A DNA stretch of 64,000 nucleotides from UBA10649 sp963700745 (GTDB lineage: Bacteria > Actinomycetota > Actinomycetes > S36-B12), in NCBI GenBank assembly GCA_963700745.1, contig CAVOYT010000013.1, forward strand, positions 620,001 to 684,000, in the 5' to 3' direction. Under the pieces are notes generated by a model. That model was given only the letters and a program-made list of their open reading frames with translations. It did no database searches and had not been told where the DNA came from. A program made the translations under genes and the position numbers. This document shows, piece after piece, positions 36,744-46,804 of the stretch (positions are counted from its first letter, which is position 1; every line of letters starts with the position of its first letter).

Positions 36744-37295
36744 TCAGCGGGCAGAGAGGCCGGCCGGAATGGAGTCGTCCATCTCCCACGTCTCAGGCCA
36801 CGGCGTGTGGCCGGCGAGGCGGAACAGGCGAACCATCCGCTGCCGGCGCAGCTGGCGACAGGCGCGAACCGCGTCGTTGTGGAAACGACGCGACAGCTCC
36901 ACCCGACGGCACGCGGCGTCCAGTTCGTCCAGGATGTCGGCAGACGCGGGCATCGTCTTGACCTCGGCAAGGTCCTCGGGGTCTAGCGCCGCCATGAGCG
37001 CGGCGGTGAGATCGGACTCGGCGAGGGCGTGCTCGTCGGGGCTGAGGTCGGCAGACGTGCGTGCGTGGTGCGCGGCTGAGCCCAGCAGCAGGCTGGAGGC
37101 CGGGTCCAGCAACTGGCCCGCGGCCAGCTCCAGTGAGACGGACGAACGCCTCAAGAGCTGCGCGTCCAGCGCGAGCATGGACGTGTCGATCCGACGATGC
37201 AGGTGATCCAGCCGGCCGGCGGTCATGCTGAGGTAGAACCCACCGAGAAGCACCACCACGAACGCGAGGCCCCCCAGCACTGCCCAGCCGTTCAT
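36744..37295 (-). CDS. Conserved membrane-anchored hypothetical protein
   Basis: 183-aa protein with one N-terminal membrane helix (WAVLGGLAFVVVLLGGFYLS) and a helical, charged remainder (RIDTSMLALDAQLLRRSS, FHNDAVRACRQLRRQRMVRLFRLAGHTPWPETWEMDD). I do not recognise a named family. ATG overlaps the corrected pimA stop by 4 nt, so it is translated with the PIM genes and may serve the cell envelope; that is inference from position. Confidence 0.8.
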   Translation of the reverse strand: MNGWAVLGGLAFVVVLLGGFYLSMTAGRLDHLHRRIDTSMLALDAQLLRRSSVSLELAAGQLLDPASSLLLGSAAHHARTSADLSPDEHALAESDLTAALMAALDPEDLAEVKTMPASADILDELDAACRRVELSRRFHNDAVRACRQLRRQRMVRLFRLAGHTPWPETWEMDDSIPAGLSAR

Positions 37296-38465
37296 CCGAC
37301 GTCTCCGCGGGTGCTCAACCGCCCCACGAGCTGACCCCGCAGGTCCTCGGTGACCTTCTCCCCCGGCATGTGGACGCTGTCGTAGACCGCGATGACGTCG
37401 TCCACGACGCGGTCCCAGTCGAACTGCCGGACGCGCGACATCGGCCGCGGCAACGTAGCGCGCCCGCAGGTCCGGCTGTCCGAGCAGGTCGACGAGACCG
37501 GCCGCGAGGGCCGATGAGTCCTGGTTGGGGAAGATCCGCCCGCAGGCCCCGTCCTCCAGAACCCGCCGGAAGGCCGGCAGGTCGGAGGCGATCACCGCAG
37601 CCTGCGCCGACATCGCCTCGGCGAGCACGATCCCGAACGACTCCCCGCCGGTGTGCGGCGCGACGTACACGTCGACCGACCTCAGCGCCCGAGCCTTGTC
37701 GTCGTCGCTGACTCGGCCAAGGAACCGGACATTCTCCAGGACCCCTGAGGGGATCAGGGCACGCTGCTCCTCGACGTCACCTGGGCCGGCGATGAGGATC
37801 TGCACGTCGGGCACGGCTGCCACGACCGTGGGCAGGGCGCCCACGAGGACGTCAAGGCCCTTGCGCGGCTCGTCCATCCGGCCGAGGAAGAGCAGCGATG
37901 GCCGAGTCGGGTCGACGTCGGGAAGCCGGTCGAGGGAGGCGAAGGCGGCGACCCGGACACCGTTGGGAATGAGGACGGCGTCGCCGCCCATGTGGGTCAC
38001 GAGAGTCCGACGGGCATCCTCGCTCACCGCGATCCGCCCCCGCACCTTCTCCATCGCGGTCTGCCCGATGTAGTACCCGGCCGACATGATCCGGGAACGG
38101 TCGTGCGAGGAGTGCCACGTCGCCACGATGGGGCCCCGCGCCACCCAGAGCGCGATGATCGAGACGCTCGGCGCGACCGGCTCGTGCACGTGCAGCACGT
38201 CGAAGTCGCCTGCGCGGATCCACGCCCGGACCCGCCGGGTGGCCTTGACCCCGAAGCTGAGCCGGGCAACGGATCCGTTGTACCGGATCGCGATGGGTCG
38301 ACCGCCATCCGCCACCCAGGGCGGGAGCTCAGCGGGGTCGTCCACGGGGGCCAGCACACTGACCTCGTGACCATGGTCGGTGAGCGCCACGGCCAGGTCG
38401 GCGACATGCGTGCGCACTCCGCCGGGGACGTCCCAGGCGTAGGGGCAGACGAGGCCGACCTTCAC
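37292..38465 (-). CDS. pimA: Phosphatidylinositol alpha-mannosyltransferase PimA (one frameshift)
   Basis: GT4 (GT-B) enzyme adding the first mannose from GDP-mannose to phosphatidylinositol. CPYAWDVPGGVRTHVADLA, VPNG-type LIPNGVRVAAF, LFLGRMDEPRKGLDVL and the donor motif ESFGIVLAEAM are present. An extra base near 37430 leads the frame into the next gene; removing it yields QFDWDRVVDDVIAVYDSV and a stop at 37292 (390 aa). ATG overlaps the acyltransferase stop. Confidence 0.9.
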
Positions 38466-39481
38466 GACGCTGAGCCGTCGGCCGACGCAGCATTCCCAGT
38501 CGACACCCCCGGAGCCCGGACTGCACCGGCAGCCGGTCCGCGGGACCGGCCCCGAGACGGATCCAGGTCAGCCAGCCATACGGGCTGCATCATGTGCCAG
38601 TCGGTGCCGTGCTCGCGAATACTCGCCTCGAAGGCTTCGGCGATCCCCTGGGTGATGGCGGTGATCTTCTCCTCACGGGTCCCCGACGTCGGGATGGGGA
38701 TCGGGTCGAACACGCGCCCCAGGGCACGTGCCTCGTCGTACCAGAGGCCGACCGGGAGTACGGGCGCACCCGTGAGCAGCGCAAGAACGGCCGGGCCGGC
38801 CGGGAGCGAGGCCGGCTCGCCGAAGAGGTCGACGACCACCCCGTTCCGTCCGATGTCGCGATCACCCATCAGTGGGACCAGCCGGCCCGCCTTCAGGCGC
38901 CGTGCGAGCACGCGGATGATGTCGGCCTCGCCGGTCGGCAGGATCTCCATGCCGAGGGACTCGCGGTAGGCCACGAAGCGCTCATAGAGGCCTTCGGGCT
39001 TGAGTCGCTCGGCGACGGTGGTCAACCCGCCGTACCGAAGGCAGCCCCAAGCGCCCGCGGTGTCCCAGTTCCCGCCGTGGTTCACGACCATGAGGGCACC
39101 GGTCTCGGAGGCCATGGCCGCGTCCATCAGCTCGTGGCGATCGAGCGAGAAGGAGTTCGAGACCCGCTCGGGCGACCAGGTCGGGAGCCGGAAGGTGTCG
39201 CACCAGTAGCGCAGGTAGCTGCGCATGCCCTCACGACTGAGGTCACGCAGGTCGGACGAATCGGCTTCCGGGTAGATGCGCGCCAGGTTCCGCTCGAACT
39301 GGACGATGCCCGAACCGCGCTTGCGCCACAAGGCGTCCGCGGCCTGACGGAACGTCGCGTAGGCCGCCTTCTCGGGCAGCCACTTGACGACACTCCAGCC
39401 GACGGCGAACGCCCACTCGGTTGCGGCGTCACTGGCGCCGCCGATCAGGCGGCGCGGTCGCGCCCGGCCTTCCTCACCCAT
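38462..39481 (-). CDS. Phosphatidylinositol mannoside acyltransferase
   Basis: 339-aa LpxL/HtrB-family acyltransferase acylating the mannose of PIM1/PIM2 (PatA role). The catalytic His is in VVNHGGNWDTAGAW, with MGDRDIGRNGVVVDLFGEPA the second block and an N-terminal hydrophobic helix (FAVGWSVVKWLP). The C-terminus has about 30 low-complexity residues. Overlaps pgsA by 8 nt and pimA by 4 nt, the standard PIM operon. Confidence 0.92.
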   Translation of the reverse strand: MGEEGRARPRRLIGGASDAATEWAFAVGWSVVKWLPEKAAYATFRQAADALWRKRGSGIVQFERNLARIYPEADSSDLRDLSREGMRSYLRYWCDTFRLPTWSPERVSNSFSLDRHELMDAAMASETGALMVVNHGGNWDTAGAWGCLRYGGLTTVAERLKPEGLYERFVAYRESLGMEILPTGEADIIRVLARRLKAGRLVPLMGDRDIGRNGVVVDLFGEPASLPAGPAVLALLTGAPVLPVGLWYDEARALGRVFDPIPIPTSGTREEKITAITQGIAEAFEASIREHGTDWHMMQPVWLADLDPSRGRSRGPAAGAVRAPGVSTGNAASADGSAS

Positions 39482-40100
39482 GCGTCCCCGGATCCGCGGA
39501 CGGGCGCAGCTGCGCGCGCACGGTCAGCATGCGCTGGCCGATGGTGAAGAGTCCGAGAGCGCCGAGCAGCCACAGCGCGATCGGCAGCACGTAGGGCACG
39601 CCGAAGCCCGTGAGCAGCGCGGCGATCGCCGCGACGATGAGACGTTCTGCGCGTTCCGCGATTCCCACGTTGGCCGTGGCTCCGACAGCCTCGGCGCGTG
39701 CCTTGGAATAGGAGGTCACCTGCCCGGTGACCAGGGCGAGGGTGGCGGCCGCAGTGATCCACGGCTGGCCGTTGAAGGCCCCGTACAGCGCGAGCCCACC
39801 GAAGATCGCCCCATCGGAGAGGCGGTCGAGCGTCGCGTCAAGGAAGTTGCCCCACGGTCCAGACGTGCCCGCCATCCGGGCCATCGTGCCGTCCAGGAGG
39901 TCGCTGAGCGTGAGGACGAAGAGCAGCAGCACGGCCAGGACGAACCAGCCCTGCGGGAGGAAGACGAGCGCAACCGTCACGGCACCGGCGGTTCCCGCGA
40001 GCGTGACGGCATCGGGCGACACGTGCAGTCGCAGGAGCAGACGCGCCACCGGATCGACCGCTCCGCTGACCACCTTGCGCGCAGCCGGGTTGTTCAGCAC
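39474..40100 (-). CDS. pgsA: Phosphatidylinositol (phosphate) synthase, CDP-alcohol phosphatidyltransferase
   Basis: 208-aa integral membrane enzyme joining CDP-diacylglycerol to inositol phosphate. CDP-alcohol signature DLLDGTMARMAG...GPWGNFLDATLDRLSD (DG-AR-G-D-D pattern) near residues 68-97, with about six hydrophobic helices. First gene of pgsA-acyltransferase-pimA. 120 nt separate it from the divergent EF-G2 gene. Confidence 0.92.
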   Translation of the reverse strand: MLNNPAARKVVSGAVDPVARLLLRLHVSPDAVTLAGTAGAVTVALVFLPQGWFVLAVLLLFVLTLSDLLDGTMARMAGTSGPWGNFLDATLDRLSDGAIFGGLALYGAFNGQPWITAAATLALVTGQVTSYSKARAEAVGATANVGIAERAERLIVAAIAALLTGFGVPYVLPIALWLLGALGLFTIGQRMLTVRAQLRPSADPGTHG

Positions 40101-40221
40101 GGGCCGATGCTATCGGCAGCGCCCGTGCCTCCCGAGGGCTGCGCCGGGGGTCGCGCGCTAGGTTGCTTCCTGCCTCCGGCAGGGTGGAGGCTTGCCGGAA
40201 ACCGACGAAGGAGCCCAGCAC

Positions 40222-42366
40222 ATGGCCGAGAAGCGATCCGACCGCAAGCCCGGAGCCGCCCCCACCGCATCATCGCCGGACCGGATCCGCAATGTGGTCC
40301 TCGTTGGCCCGGCTGGCTCAGGCAAGACGTCGTTGATGGAGTCGCTACTCCATGCCGCCGGGGTCACCTCCCGCCGCGGATCCGTCGAGGACGGGACCAC
40401 CGTGGGCGACTACGACCCGGTAGCCATCCGCCAGAAGCGCTCGGTGAACCTGTCGGTCGCATCCCTCTCGTGGAAGGACGCGGTCGTCAACCTGATCGAC
40501 ACCCCCGGGTATGCAGACTTCACCGGAGAGCTCCGCGCGGGTCTGCGCGGGGCGGACGCGGCGCTGTTCGTCGTGTCGTCGGTGGACGGCGTTGATGCCA
40601 GCACCGCTCGACTCTGGGACGAGTGCGAGGCGGTGTCGATGCCGCGAGCCGTCGTCGTGACGAATCTGGACAAGGAACGTGCGGACTTCGATGAGACCGT
40701 CGCCGTCTGCCAGCGCGTGTTCACCGGCGGCGGCGGCATCCTGCCGATCTTTCTTCCGCTTCATGGCGACGACGGAACCGTCGCCGGGTTCATCGATCTC
40801 CTCGACGAGGAGATGTGGGACTGGAGCTCCGGCTCGGTCGACGTCCGGGCTGCCGAGGACGAGCACCGGTCGCTCGTCGACTCAGCGCGCAGTGAGTTGA
40901 TCGAGGGCATCATCACGGAGTCGGAGGACGAGTCGCTCATGGAGCGATTCATCGGAGGCGAGCACGTCGACATCGAGCTACTGACGACTGACCTGGAGCG
41001 GGCCGTCGCTCGCGGGCACTTCCACCCGGTCACCGGTCATGCGGTGACGGCCGCCAACGTCGGCTCGGAGCTCATTCTCGATCTCATCGTCCGCGGGTTC
41101 CCGTCGCCGGTCGAGCACCCCCTGCCCACCGTGACCAGCATCGACGGGTCGGCAGCAGCACCGCTGACGGCGGATCCCAGCGGATCGCTGTGCGCCGAGG
41201 TCATCAAGACCACGAGCGATCCGTACGTCGGGAAGGTGTCCATCGTCCGCGTCTTCTCGGGAACACTCACCAGCGACGCCGTCGTGCACGTGTCCGGCCA
41301 CTTCGGTGACGACTCGGGGCACCAGGATCACGATGTCGACGAGCGGATCGGTCACCTGACGACGATGCTCGGCAGCCAGCACACCGATATCGACGCTGCC
41401 ATCGCCGGCAGCATCGTCGCGGTCAGCAAGCTCACCCGCGCGGAGACCGGAGACACGCTGTCCTCCCCCGAGCAGCCGCTGCTGATGGACCCGTGGCTGA
41501 TGCCCCTGCCCCTCCTGCCGGTCGCCATCACCGCGCACAGTGCCGGAGACGAGGACAAGCTCGGCACCGCGCTGGCCCGCATCGCGGCCGAGGATCCGAC
41601 GCTGAGGATCGAGCACCCGGAGGAGACCGGGCAGATCGTGCTGTGGACCTTGGGCGAAGCGCACGCCGATCTCATCGTCGACCGCCTCAAGTCGCGCTAC
41701 GGCGTCGCCGTGGACGCCACGGAGGTGCAGGCCTCACTGCGCGAGACCTTCGCCTCGAGCGCCAGCGGCAATGGCCGTCTGGTGAAGCAGTCCGGCGGCC
41801 ATGGGCAGTACGCCGTCGTGGATATCACCGTCGAGCCACTGGATGCCGGGAGCGGATTCGAGTTCGTCGACAAGATCGTCGGCGGCGCCATCCCGCGGCA
41901 GTACATCCCGTCGGTGGAGAAGGGCGTACGCCTGCAGATGGCGCAGGGGGTGGCGGCCGGCTTCCCCGTCGTCGATATCCGGGTGACGCTCCTGGAGGGC
42001 AAGTTCCACTCGGTCGACTCGTCGGACATGGCCTTCCAGACCGCCGGCGCACTGGCCCTGAAGGACGCCGCCGCCAAGACGACCATCAATCTGCTCGAGC
42101 CGATGGTCACGCTGACGGTCAGCGTGCCCGACGACCATGTGGGTGCCGTCATTGCCGACGTGTCCACCCGCCGCGGCCAGATCCGGGGCACCACGTCGCT
42201 TCCGGGTGGCCGGTCGCAGGTCGTGGCCGAGGTGCCGGAGTCGGAGATCTCCCGCTACGCCATCGACATCCGCAGCATCACGCACGGGACCGGCGACTTC
42301 ACCCGGGAGATGTCCGGATACGCACCTGTCCCGCCGAACATCGCGAAGAAGCTGCTCGAGGACTGA
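40222..42366 (+). CDS. Elongation factor G-like GTPase EF-G2
   Basis: 714-aa EF-G2/FusA2-type translational GTPase distinct from canonical EF-G: P-loop is GPAGSGKTSLM instead of AHVDAGKTT, switch region DTPGYADFTGEL, and G4 reads TNLDKERADF where relatives have TKLD or NKxD, so its guanine-specificity Lys is absent. Domains II-V follow with QSGGHGQYA and the C-terminal GYAPVP. ATG 40222 has GAAGGAG upstream. Sits on the opposite strand between pgsA and the HIT/thrS genes, interrupting an otherwise conserved cluster. Role unknown. Confidence 0.9.
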   Translation: MAEKRSDRKPGAAPTASSPDRIRNVVLVGPAGSGKTSLMESLLHAAGVTSRRGSVEDGTTVGDYDPVAIRQKRSVNLSVASLSWKDAVVNLIDTPGYADFTGELRAGLRGADAALFVVSSVDGVDASTARLWDECEAVSMPRAVVVTNLDKERADFDETVAVCQRVFTGGGGILPIFLPLHGDDGTVAGFIDLLDEEMWDWSSGSVDVRAAEDEHRSLVDSARSELIEGIITESEDESLMERFIGGEHVDIELLTTDLERAVARGHFHPVTGHAVTAANVGSELILDLIVRGFPSPVEHPLPTVTSIDGSAAAPLTADPSGSLCAEVIKTTSDPYVGKVSIVRVFSGTLTSDAVVHVSGHFGDDSGHQDHDVDERIGHLTTMLGSQHTDIDAAIAGSIVAVSKLTRAETGDTLSSPEQPLLMDPWLMPLPLLPVAITAHSAGDEDKLGTALARIAAEDPTLRIEHPEETGQIVLWTLGEAHADLIVDRLKSRYGVAVDATEVQASLRETFASSASGNGRLVKQSGGHGQYAVVDITVEPLDAGSGFEFVDKIVGGAIPRQYIPSVEKGVRLQMAQGVAAGFPVVDIRVTLLEGKFHSVDSSDMAFQTAGALALKDAAAKTTINLLEPMVTLTVSVPDDHVGAVIADVSTRRGQIRGTTSLPGGRSQVVAEVPESEISRYAIDIRSITHGTGDFTREMSGYAPVPPNIAKKLLED

Positions 42367-42380
42367 CCGAGGCGGGAGCG

Positions 42381-42827
42381 TCAGACCGACGGCCAGGGGC
42401 CGGCCGCGCGACCGGTGGCCGTGGCGACGAGTTCGTCGTCCGGAGACCCGCCGAACCGCAGGCGCCAGTGCTGCTCGGTGAGCGGGCGATAGCGGTGCTC
42501 CGCGCCGCGGATCTCCACGACGTCGCCCGTTTCCACCAGCACGCTCACCACGCCGTCGAGCGTGACGAACTCCATGATGCCTTCGCCCGACGCAACGACG
42601 TGCACCTCGTCGACGGCGTTCACGTGCCAGGCACCCATGCCGGAGTCCACGTCGTCAGGGACGGGGATGTCGACCTCAGCGCGGATGTGGCGGACGTTCG
42701 CGGGCAGAACGGCGGCGACCACCTCCGACGGGGCGTCCCCGTCGGCGCCGACGCGGTGCAGGCGTACACCCGCAGCCGCCAGCACCTCGCGCCACTCGTC
42801 GTCGAATCGATCGATCGCTCGTGCCAT
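42381..42827 (-). CDS. Cupin-fold protein
   Basis: 148-aa protein with a cupin-like barrel: HVNAVDEVHVVASGEGIMEF (His and Glu positions of a metal motif) followed by ETGDVVEIRGAEHRYRPL (second motif His). The spacing recalls acireductone-dioxygenase-like cupins but the identity is not secure. Begins 1 nt after the HIT gene and converges on EF-G2. Confidence 0.75.
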   Translation of the reverse strand: MARAIDRFDDEWREVLAAAGVRLHRVGADGDAPSEVVAAVLPANVRHIRAEVDIPVPDDVDSGMGAWHVNAVDEVHVVASGEGIMEFVTLDGVVSVLVETGDVVEIRGAEHRYRPLTEQHWRLRFGGSPDDELVATATGRAAGPWPSV

Positions 42828-42828
42828 G

Positions 42829-43341
42829 TCAGTCCGCCTCCCACGCTGCTGCCAGCAGGTCTCGGGTGTCGTTGAGGAGCTGAGGGATGACCTTCGTCCC
42901 GCCGATGATCGGCATGAAGTTGGAGTCGCCGCCCCAGCGGGGCACGACGTGCTGGTGCAGGTGACCGGCGATGCCCGCCCCCGACACTGAACCCTGGTTC
43001 ATGCCGACATTGAAACCGTGGGCTCCGGAGACCTCGCGGACCACGCGCATCGCCTTCTGGGTGAAGGCACCCAGCTCCGCCACCTCGGACTCCGTCAGGT
43101 CTGGGTAGTCAGCGACATGGCGGTAGGGGCAGATCATGAGGTGGCCGGAGTTGTACGGGTAGAGGTTCAGCACCCCGTAGACCTCCCTGCCCCGGGCGAA
43201 CACCAGGCCCTCGTCGACGGGGAGCTCGGGGGCCCGGCAGAACGGGCACTGCTCCCCCGCCTCCTGGTCGCTCGGCTTGCCCTCGCCGCGCAGGTAGACC
43301 ATGCGATGCGGGGTGTAGAGCCGATCCCAGGAGTCGGTCAC
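42829..43341 (-). CDS. HIT-domain nucleotide phosphorylase/hydrolase
   Basis: 170-aa histidine-triad protein of the Ap4A phosphorylase-like group: zinc-like pair CPFCRAP, then GHLMICPYRHV and the triad HLHQHVVPRW. GTG 43341 gives MTDSWDRLYTPHRMVYLRG and falls right after thrS. thrS-HIT-pgsA is the ordinary order in actinobacteria; here cupin and EF-G2 genes lie between HIT and pgsA. Confidence 0.92.
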   Translation of the reverse strand: MTDSWDRLYTPHRMVYLRGEGKPSDQEAGEQCPFCRAPELPVDEGLVFARGREVYGVLNLYPYNSGHLMICPYRHVADYPDLTESEVAELGAFTQKAMRVVREVSGAHGFNVGMNQGSVSGAGIAGHLHQHVVPRWGGDSNFMPIIGGTKVIPQLLNDTRDLLAAAWEAD

Positions 43342-43342
43342 G

Positions 43343-45282
43343 TCAGACCTGCACGCGGGCGGCGACCGCCTCGACGATCTCGTCGATGGCCGCATCGACG
43401 GGGACGCCGTTCTTCTGGGTGCCGTCCCGGTACCGGAAGGACACCGCGTCCGCTGCTACGTCATCGTCCCCGGCGATCAGCATGTACGGCACCTTCGACC
43501 GCTGGGCGTTGCGGATCTTCTTCTGCATGCGATCGTCGGCCGTGTCGACCTCGACGCGGATCCCACGAGCGCGCAGTCGATCCGCGACGTCGGCGAGGTA
43601 CGCGTTGTGCGTGTCCGTCACGGGGATGGCCACGACCTGCACCGGTGCGAGCCAGGGCGGGAAGGCGCCGGCATAGTGCTCGAGGAGCACGGCGAAGAAC
43701 CGCTCGATGGATCCGAAGAGCGCCCGATGGATCATGATCGGCCGCTGACGGGTTCCGTCGGCGCCCTGATACTCCAGATCGAATCGCTGCGGCAGCTGGA
43801 AGTCGACCTGGATCGTGGACATCTGCCAGGTCCGACCGATGGCATCCTTGGCCTGCACCGAGATCTTCGGCCCATAGAACGCGGCGCCACCCTCATCGAG
43901 CACGAACTCGAGTCCCTGCTTCTCGGCAGCGAGCCTGAGAGCCTCCGTCGCCTCCGCCCATTCCTCGTCGGTCCCCACTGACTTCTCGGGTCACGCGTGG
44001 ACAGCTCGAGGTAGAAGTCGTTCAGGCCGTAGTCGCGAAGCAGGTTGAGGGTGAAGGTCAGGAGGCTGTCCAGCTCGCCGGGCATCTGCTCCTTGGTGCA
44101 GTAGATGTGGGCGTCGTCCTGGGTGAAGCCGCGTGCCCGGGTGAGGCCCTGGACGACGCCGGACTTCTCGTACCGGTACACGGTCCCGAACTCGAACAGT
44201 CTCAGCGGCAGTTCGCGATAGGACCGGCCGCGCGCGGAGAAGATCAGGTTGTGCATCGGGCAGTTCATGGGCTTGAGGTAGTAGTCGGCACCCTGTCGAC
44301 GCACGTGCCCGTCGACGTCCACGTCGGCATCGAGCTGCATCGGCGGGTACATGCCCTCGGCGTACCAGTCCAGATGGCCGGACTTCTCGAAGAGCGCACC
44401 CTTGGTGATGTGCGGGCTGTTGACGAACTCGTAGCCGCCCTGCTCGTGCGCCTTGCGCGAGTAGTCCTCCATCACCCGTCGAACGACGCCGCCCTTCGGG
44501 TGGAACACGGCCAGACCGGAGCCGATCTCCTCGGGGAAGCTGAACAGGTCGAGCTCGGAGCCCAGCTTGCGGTGGTCTCGCTTCTCGGCCTCCTCGAGGA
44601 AGTCCAGGTGCGCGCGCAGGGCGTCCTTGGACGGCCACGCAGTGCCGTAGACGCGCTGCAGCTGCTCGTTGCTCTGGTCCCCCAGCCAGTAGGCCGCTGC
44701 CGTCCGCATCAGCTTGATCGCGTTCGGGGGGATGTAGCGCGTGTCCGGCACGTGGGGTCCCCGACACAGGTCCCCCCAGCAGCGCTCGCCGCTCCGGGCA
44801 TCCAGGTTGTCGTAGATGGTGAGCTCGGCCCCGCCGACCTCCATGACATCGGCCCCGCCATCGCTGCCGATCAGGCGCAGCTTGTACGGCTCGGCCGCCA
44901 GCTCGCGAACCGCTTCACCCTCGGTCACCACGCGTCGGGAGAACCGCTGGCCGGACTTCAGGATCGCCACCATGCGCTTCTGCAGCTCGGCGAGGTCCTC
45001 GGGGGTGAACGGTGTCTCGACGTCGAAGTCGTAGTAGAAGCCGTCCTTGATCGGCGGGCCGATGCCCAGCTTCGCCTCGGGGAAGGCGTCCTGCACGGCC
45101 TGCGCGAGCACGTGCGCCGTGGAGTGCCGCAGGACGGCCAGGCCCTCGGGGGTGTCGACAGTGACGGGCTCGACGACGTCTGCGTCGGTGACCTCAGTGG
45201 CAAGGTCGCGCAATTCGCCATTGATACGAGCGACCACGACCGACCGGTCGCCGCCCACCAGGTCCATGGCGGTTGTGGCCAC
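43343..45282 (-). CDS. thrS: Threonyl-tRNA synthetase (one frameshift)
   Basis: Class II synthetase with TGS domain, editing domain (HSTAHVLAQAVQDAFP; later CWGDLCRGPHVP zinc/editing motif), catalytic core MNCPMHNLIF, FEFGTVYRYEKSG and GFTQDDAHIYC, and anticodon domain VQVVAIPVTDTHNAYL. A missing C in CCC near 43985 splits it; restoring it gives STRDPEKSVGTDEEW and 646 aa. GTG 45282 is chosen because AGGAG lies 7 nt upstream; ATG 45297 has no ribosome site. Confidence 0.92.
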
Positions 45283-45338
45283 CGGTCTACTCCTCATCGA
45301 GACGCTGCCGGGTGGGCAGCACGGGGGGATGACTTCGG

Positions 45339-45410
<72 letters not shown>

Positions 45411-45517
45411 GAAGGGCACAAACTCTACCTCAGCGCCCCTCGCTCCAGCGCGAGCACCGCACATCGGCGATCTTTCGGGCCTACCATCGAACTACCAGCA
45501 TCGTTGTGGAGGTCGTC

Positions 45518-46721
45518 ATGTCCCAGCGCATCCTCGCCGCCGTCGTCGCAGCAGCCACCGCGGTCACCATGTCGGTCCTCGCGGCCCCTTCCTCGTCGGC
45601 CGCGTCCGTCACCAGTTCGATCAGCTTCACGTCGGGCGCGACCGCCCAGATCGGCTCCTACAACTGGCTGAGCGTGGCTATCGGGACATCTGACGGTTCC
45701 ACCCGCCCCAGCGGCGGGGTTCAGTTCTTCAACACCGATGGCCAGCTGGTCGGATCGGCGAGCACGAGCGCCTCCGGAACGGCTGGAGCGACCGCGAGCA
45801 TCCCCTGGGTCCCAACGGAGGAGAAGACGTACTCGTTCAACGCAACCTTCATCTCCGACAACGCAAACGTCTCCGGCTCGTCCACGAGTGTCCCGATCAC
45901 GATCCAGGCGACGCCGAACGGGCAGGTGGTCTCCATCGCCGCGACGCAGATGTACCAGGGCATCCCGACCACGCTGGTCGCCACCGTCTACCCGTCGACT
46001 CTCCAGGGCTCCGTGGCGTTCTCGGTCAACGAGCTGAAGTACGGCACCGGACCGTCCGTCCCGATCGTGAACGGATCCGCCAGCCAGACCTTCATCCCGA
46101 CCGGACGCGGCTGGCAGCAGTTCATCGTCAGCTTCACCGCGTCGAACGCTCCCGGCGTGCAGGGCGCCACCTCGCAGTGGGTCAACGTCCTGCCCCCGCT
46201 CGGCACAGATGACATCTCCCTGAGCCCGACGCCGACCACCCTTGCCAACGGCCAGTCCGTCGACATCATCGCCACGACGACCGCCGGTGCTGCCGCGACA
46301 CTGACCGCGGCAGGCGGGTGCACGCTGGTCGGCGACACCCTCACGGCGACCGCCGGGTCGGGCACCTGCACGGTGACCGGCACCTCCCCCTCGACCGGCG
46401 GGTACCTCGGCGTGACCGAGACCTGGCCGGTGACCCTCACGGCGGGAAGGCAGACGGCAACCATCAGTGCGCCGGCCTCGGGCAACCTCAAAGTCGGGCG
46501 CACCGTGACGCTCTCCAAGTCGAGCCAGCGCACCAATGCCGGCCAGCGGATCACGTGGAAGGTCACGAAGGGCGCCAAGGTCTGCTCGGTGAAGACCAAG
46601 TCCGGAACGTCGCCGGCTGACGATGAACACCTCGGGACGGTGCGTCGTGCGCGGCACGGCACCGGCCGTCGCCGGTGAGTGGTTCGCCTACTCCACGACA
46701 CGGACGTATCGCGCGAAGTAG
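45518..46721 (+). CDS. Secreted Ig-like repeat protein (frameshift near 3' end)
   Basis: About 400-aa exported protein. Signal peptide 1-32 (SVLAAPSSSA), then Thr/Ser/Gly-rich beta domains about 90-100 residues long that resemble bacterial Ig-like (Big) repeats (GGVQFFNTDGQLVGSAS, GSVAFSVNELKYGTGPSVPIVNGSAS), and a distinct C-terminal unit with VGRTVTLSKSSQRTNAGQ and, after removing one extra base near 46612, TSGRCVVRGTAPAVAGEWF ending in RTYRAK. GGAGG precedes the ATG. No anchor is seen, so it may be released. Paralogue of the next gene. Confidence 0.75.
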
Positions 46722-46804
46722 CCGATCCCGATCCGCGCGTGGGCAGGATTCCGCGCGTCGACAGGGATAGCGTGGACTCACCTCCAGTAGGAGGACGTCA
46801 CTCC

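Noticed and set aside
36744..38465. 573-aa apparent fusion of PimA with a downstream membrane protein
   Set aside because: One extra base near 37430 creates it; repair gives a normal PimA end with an ATGA overlap to the next gene.
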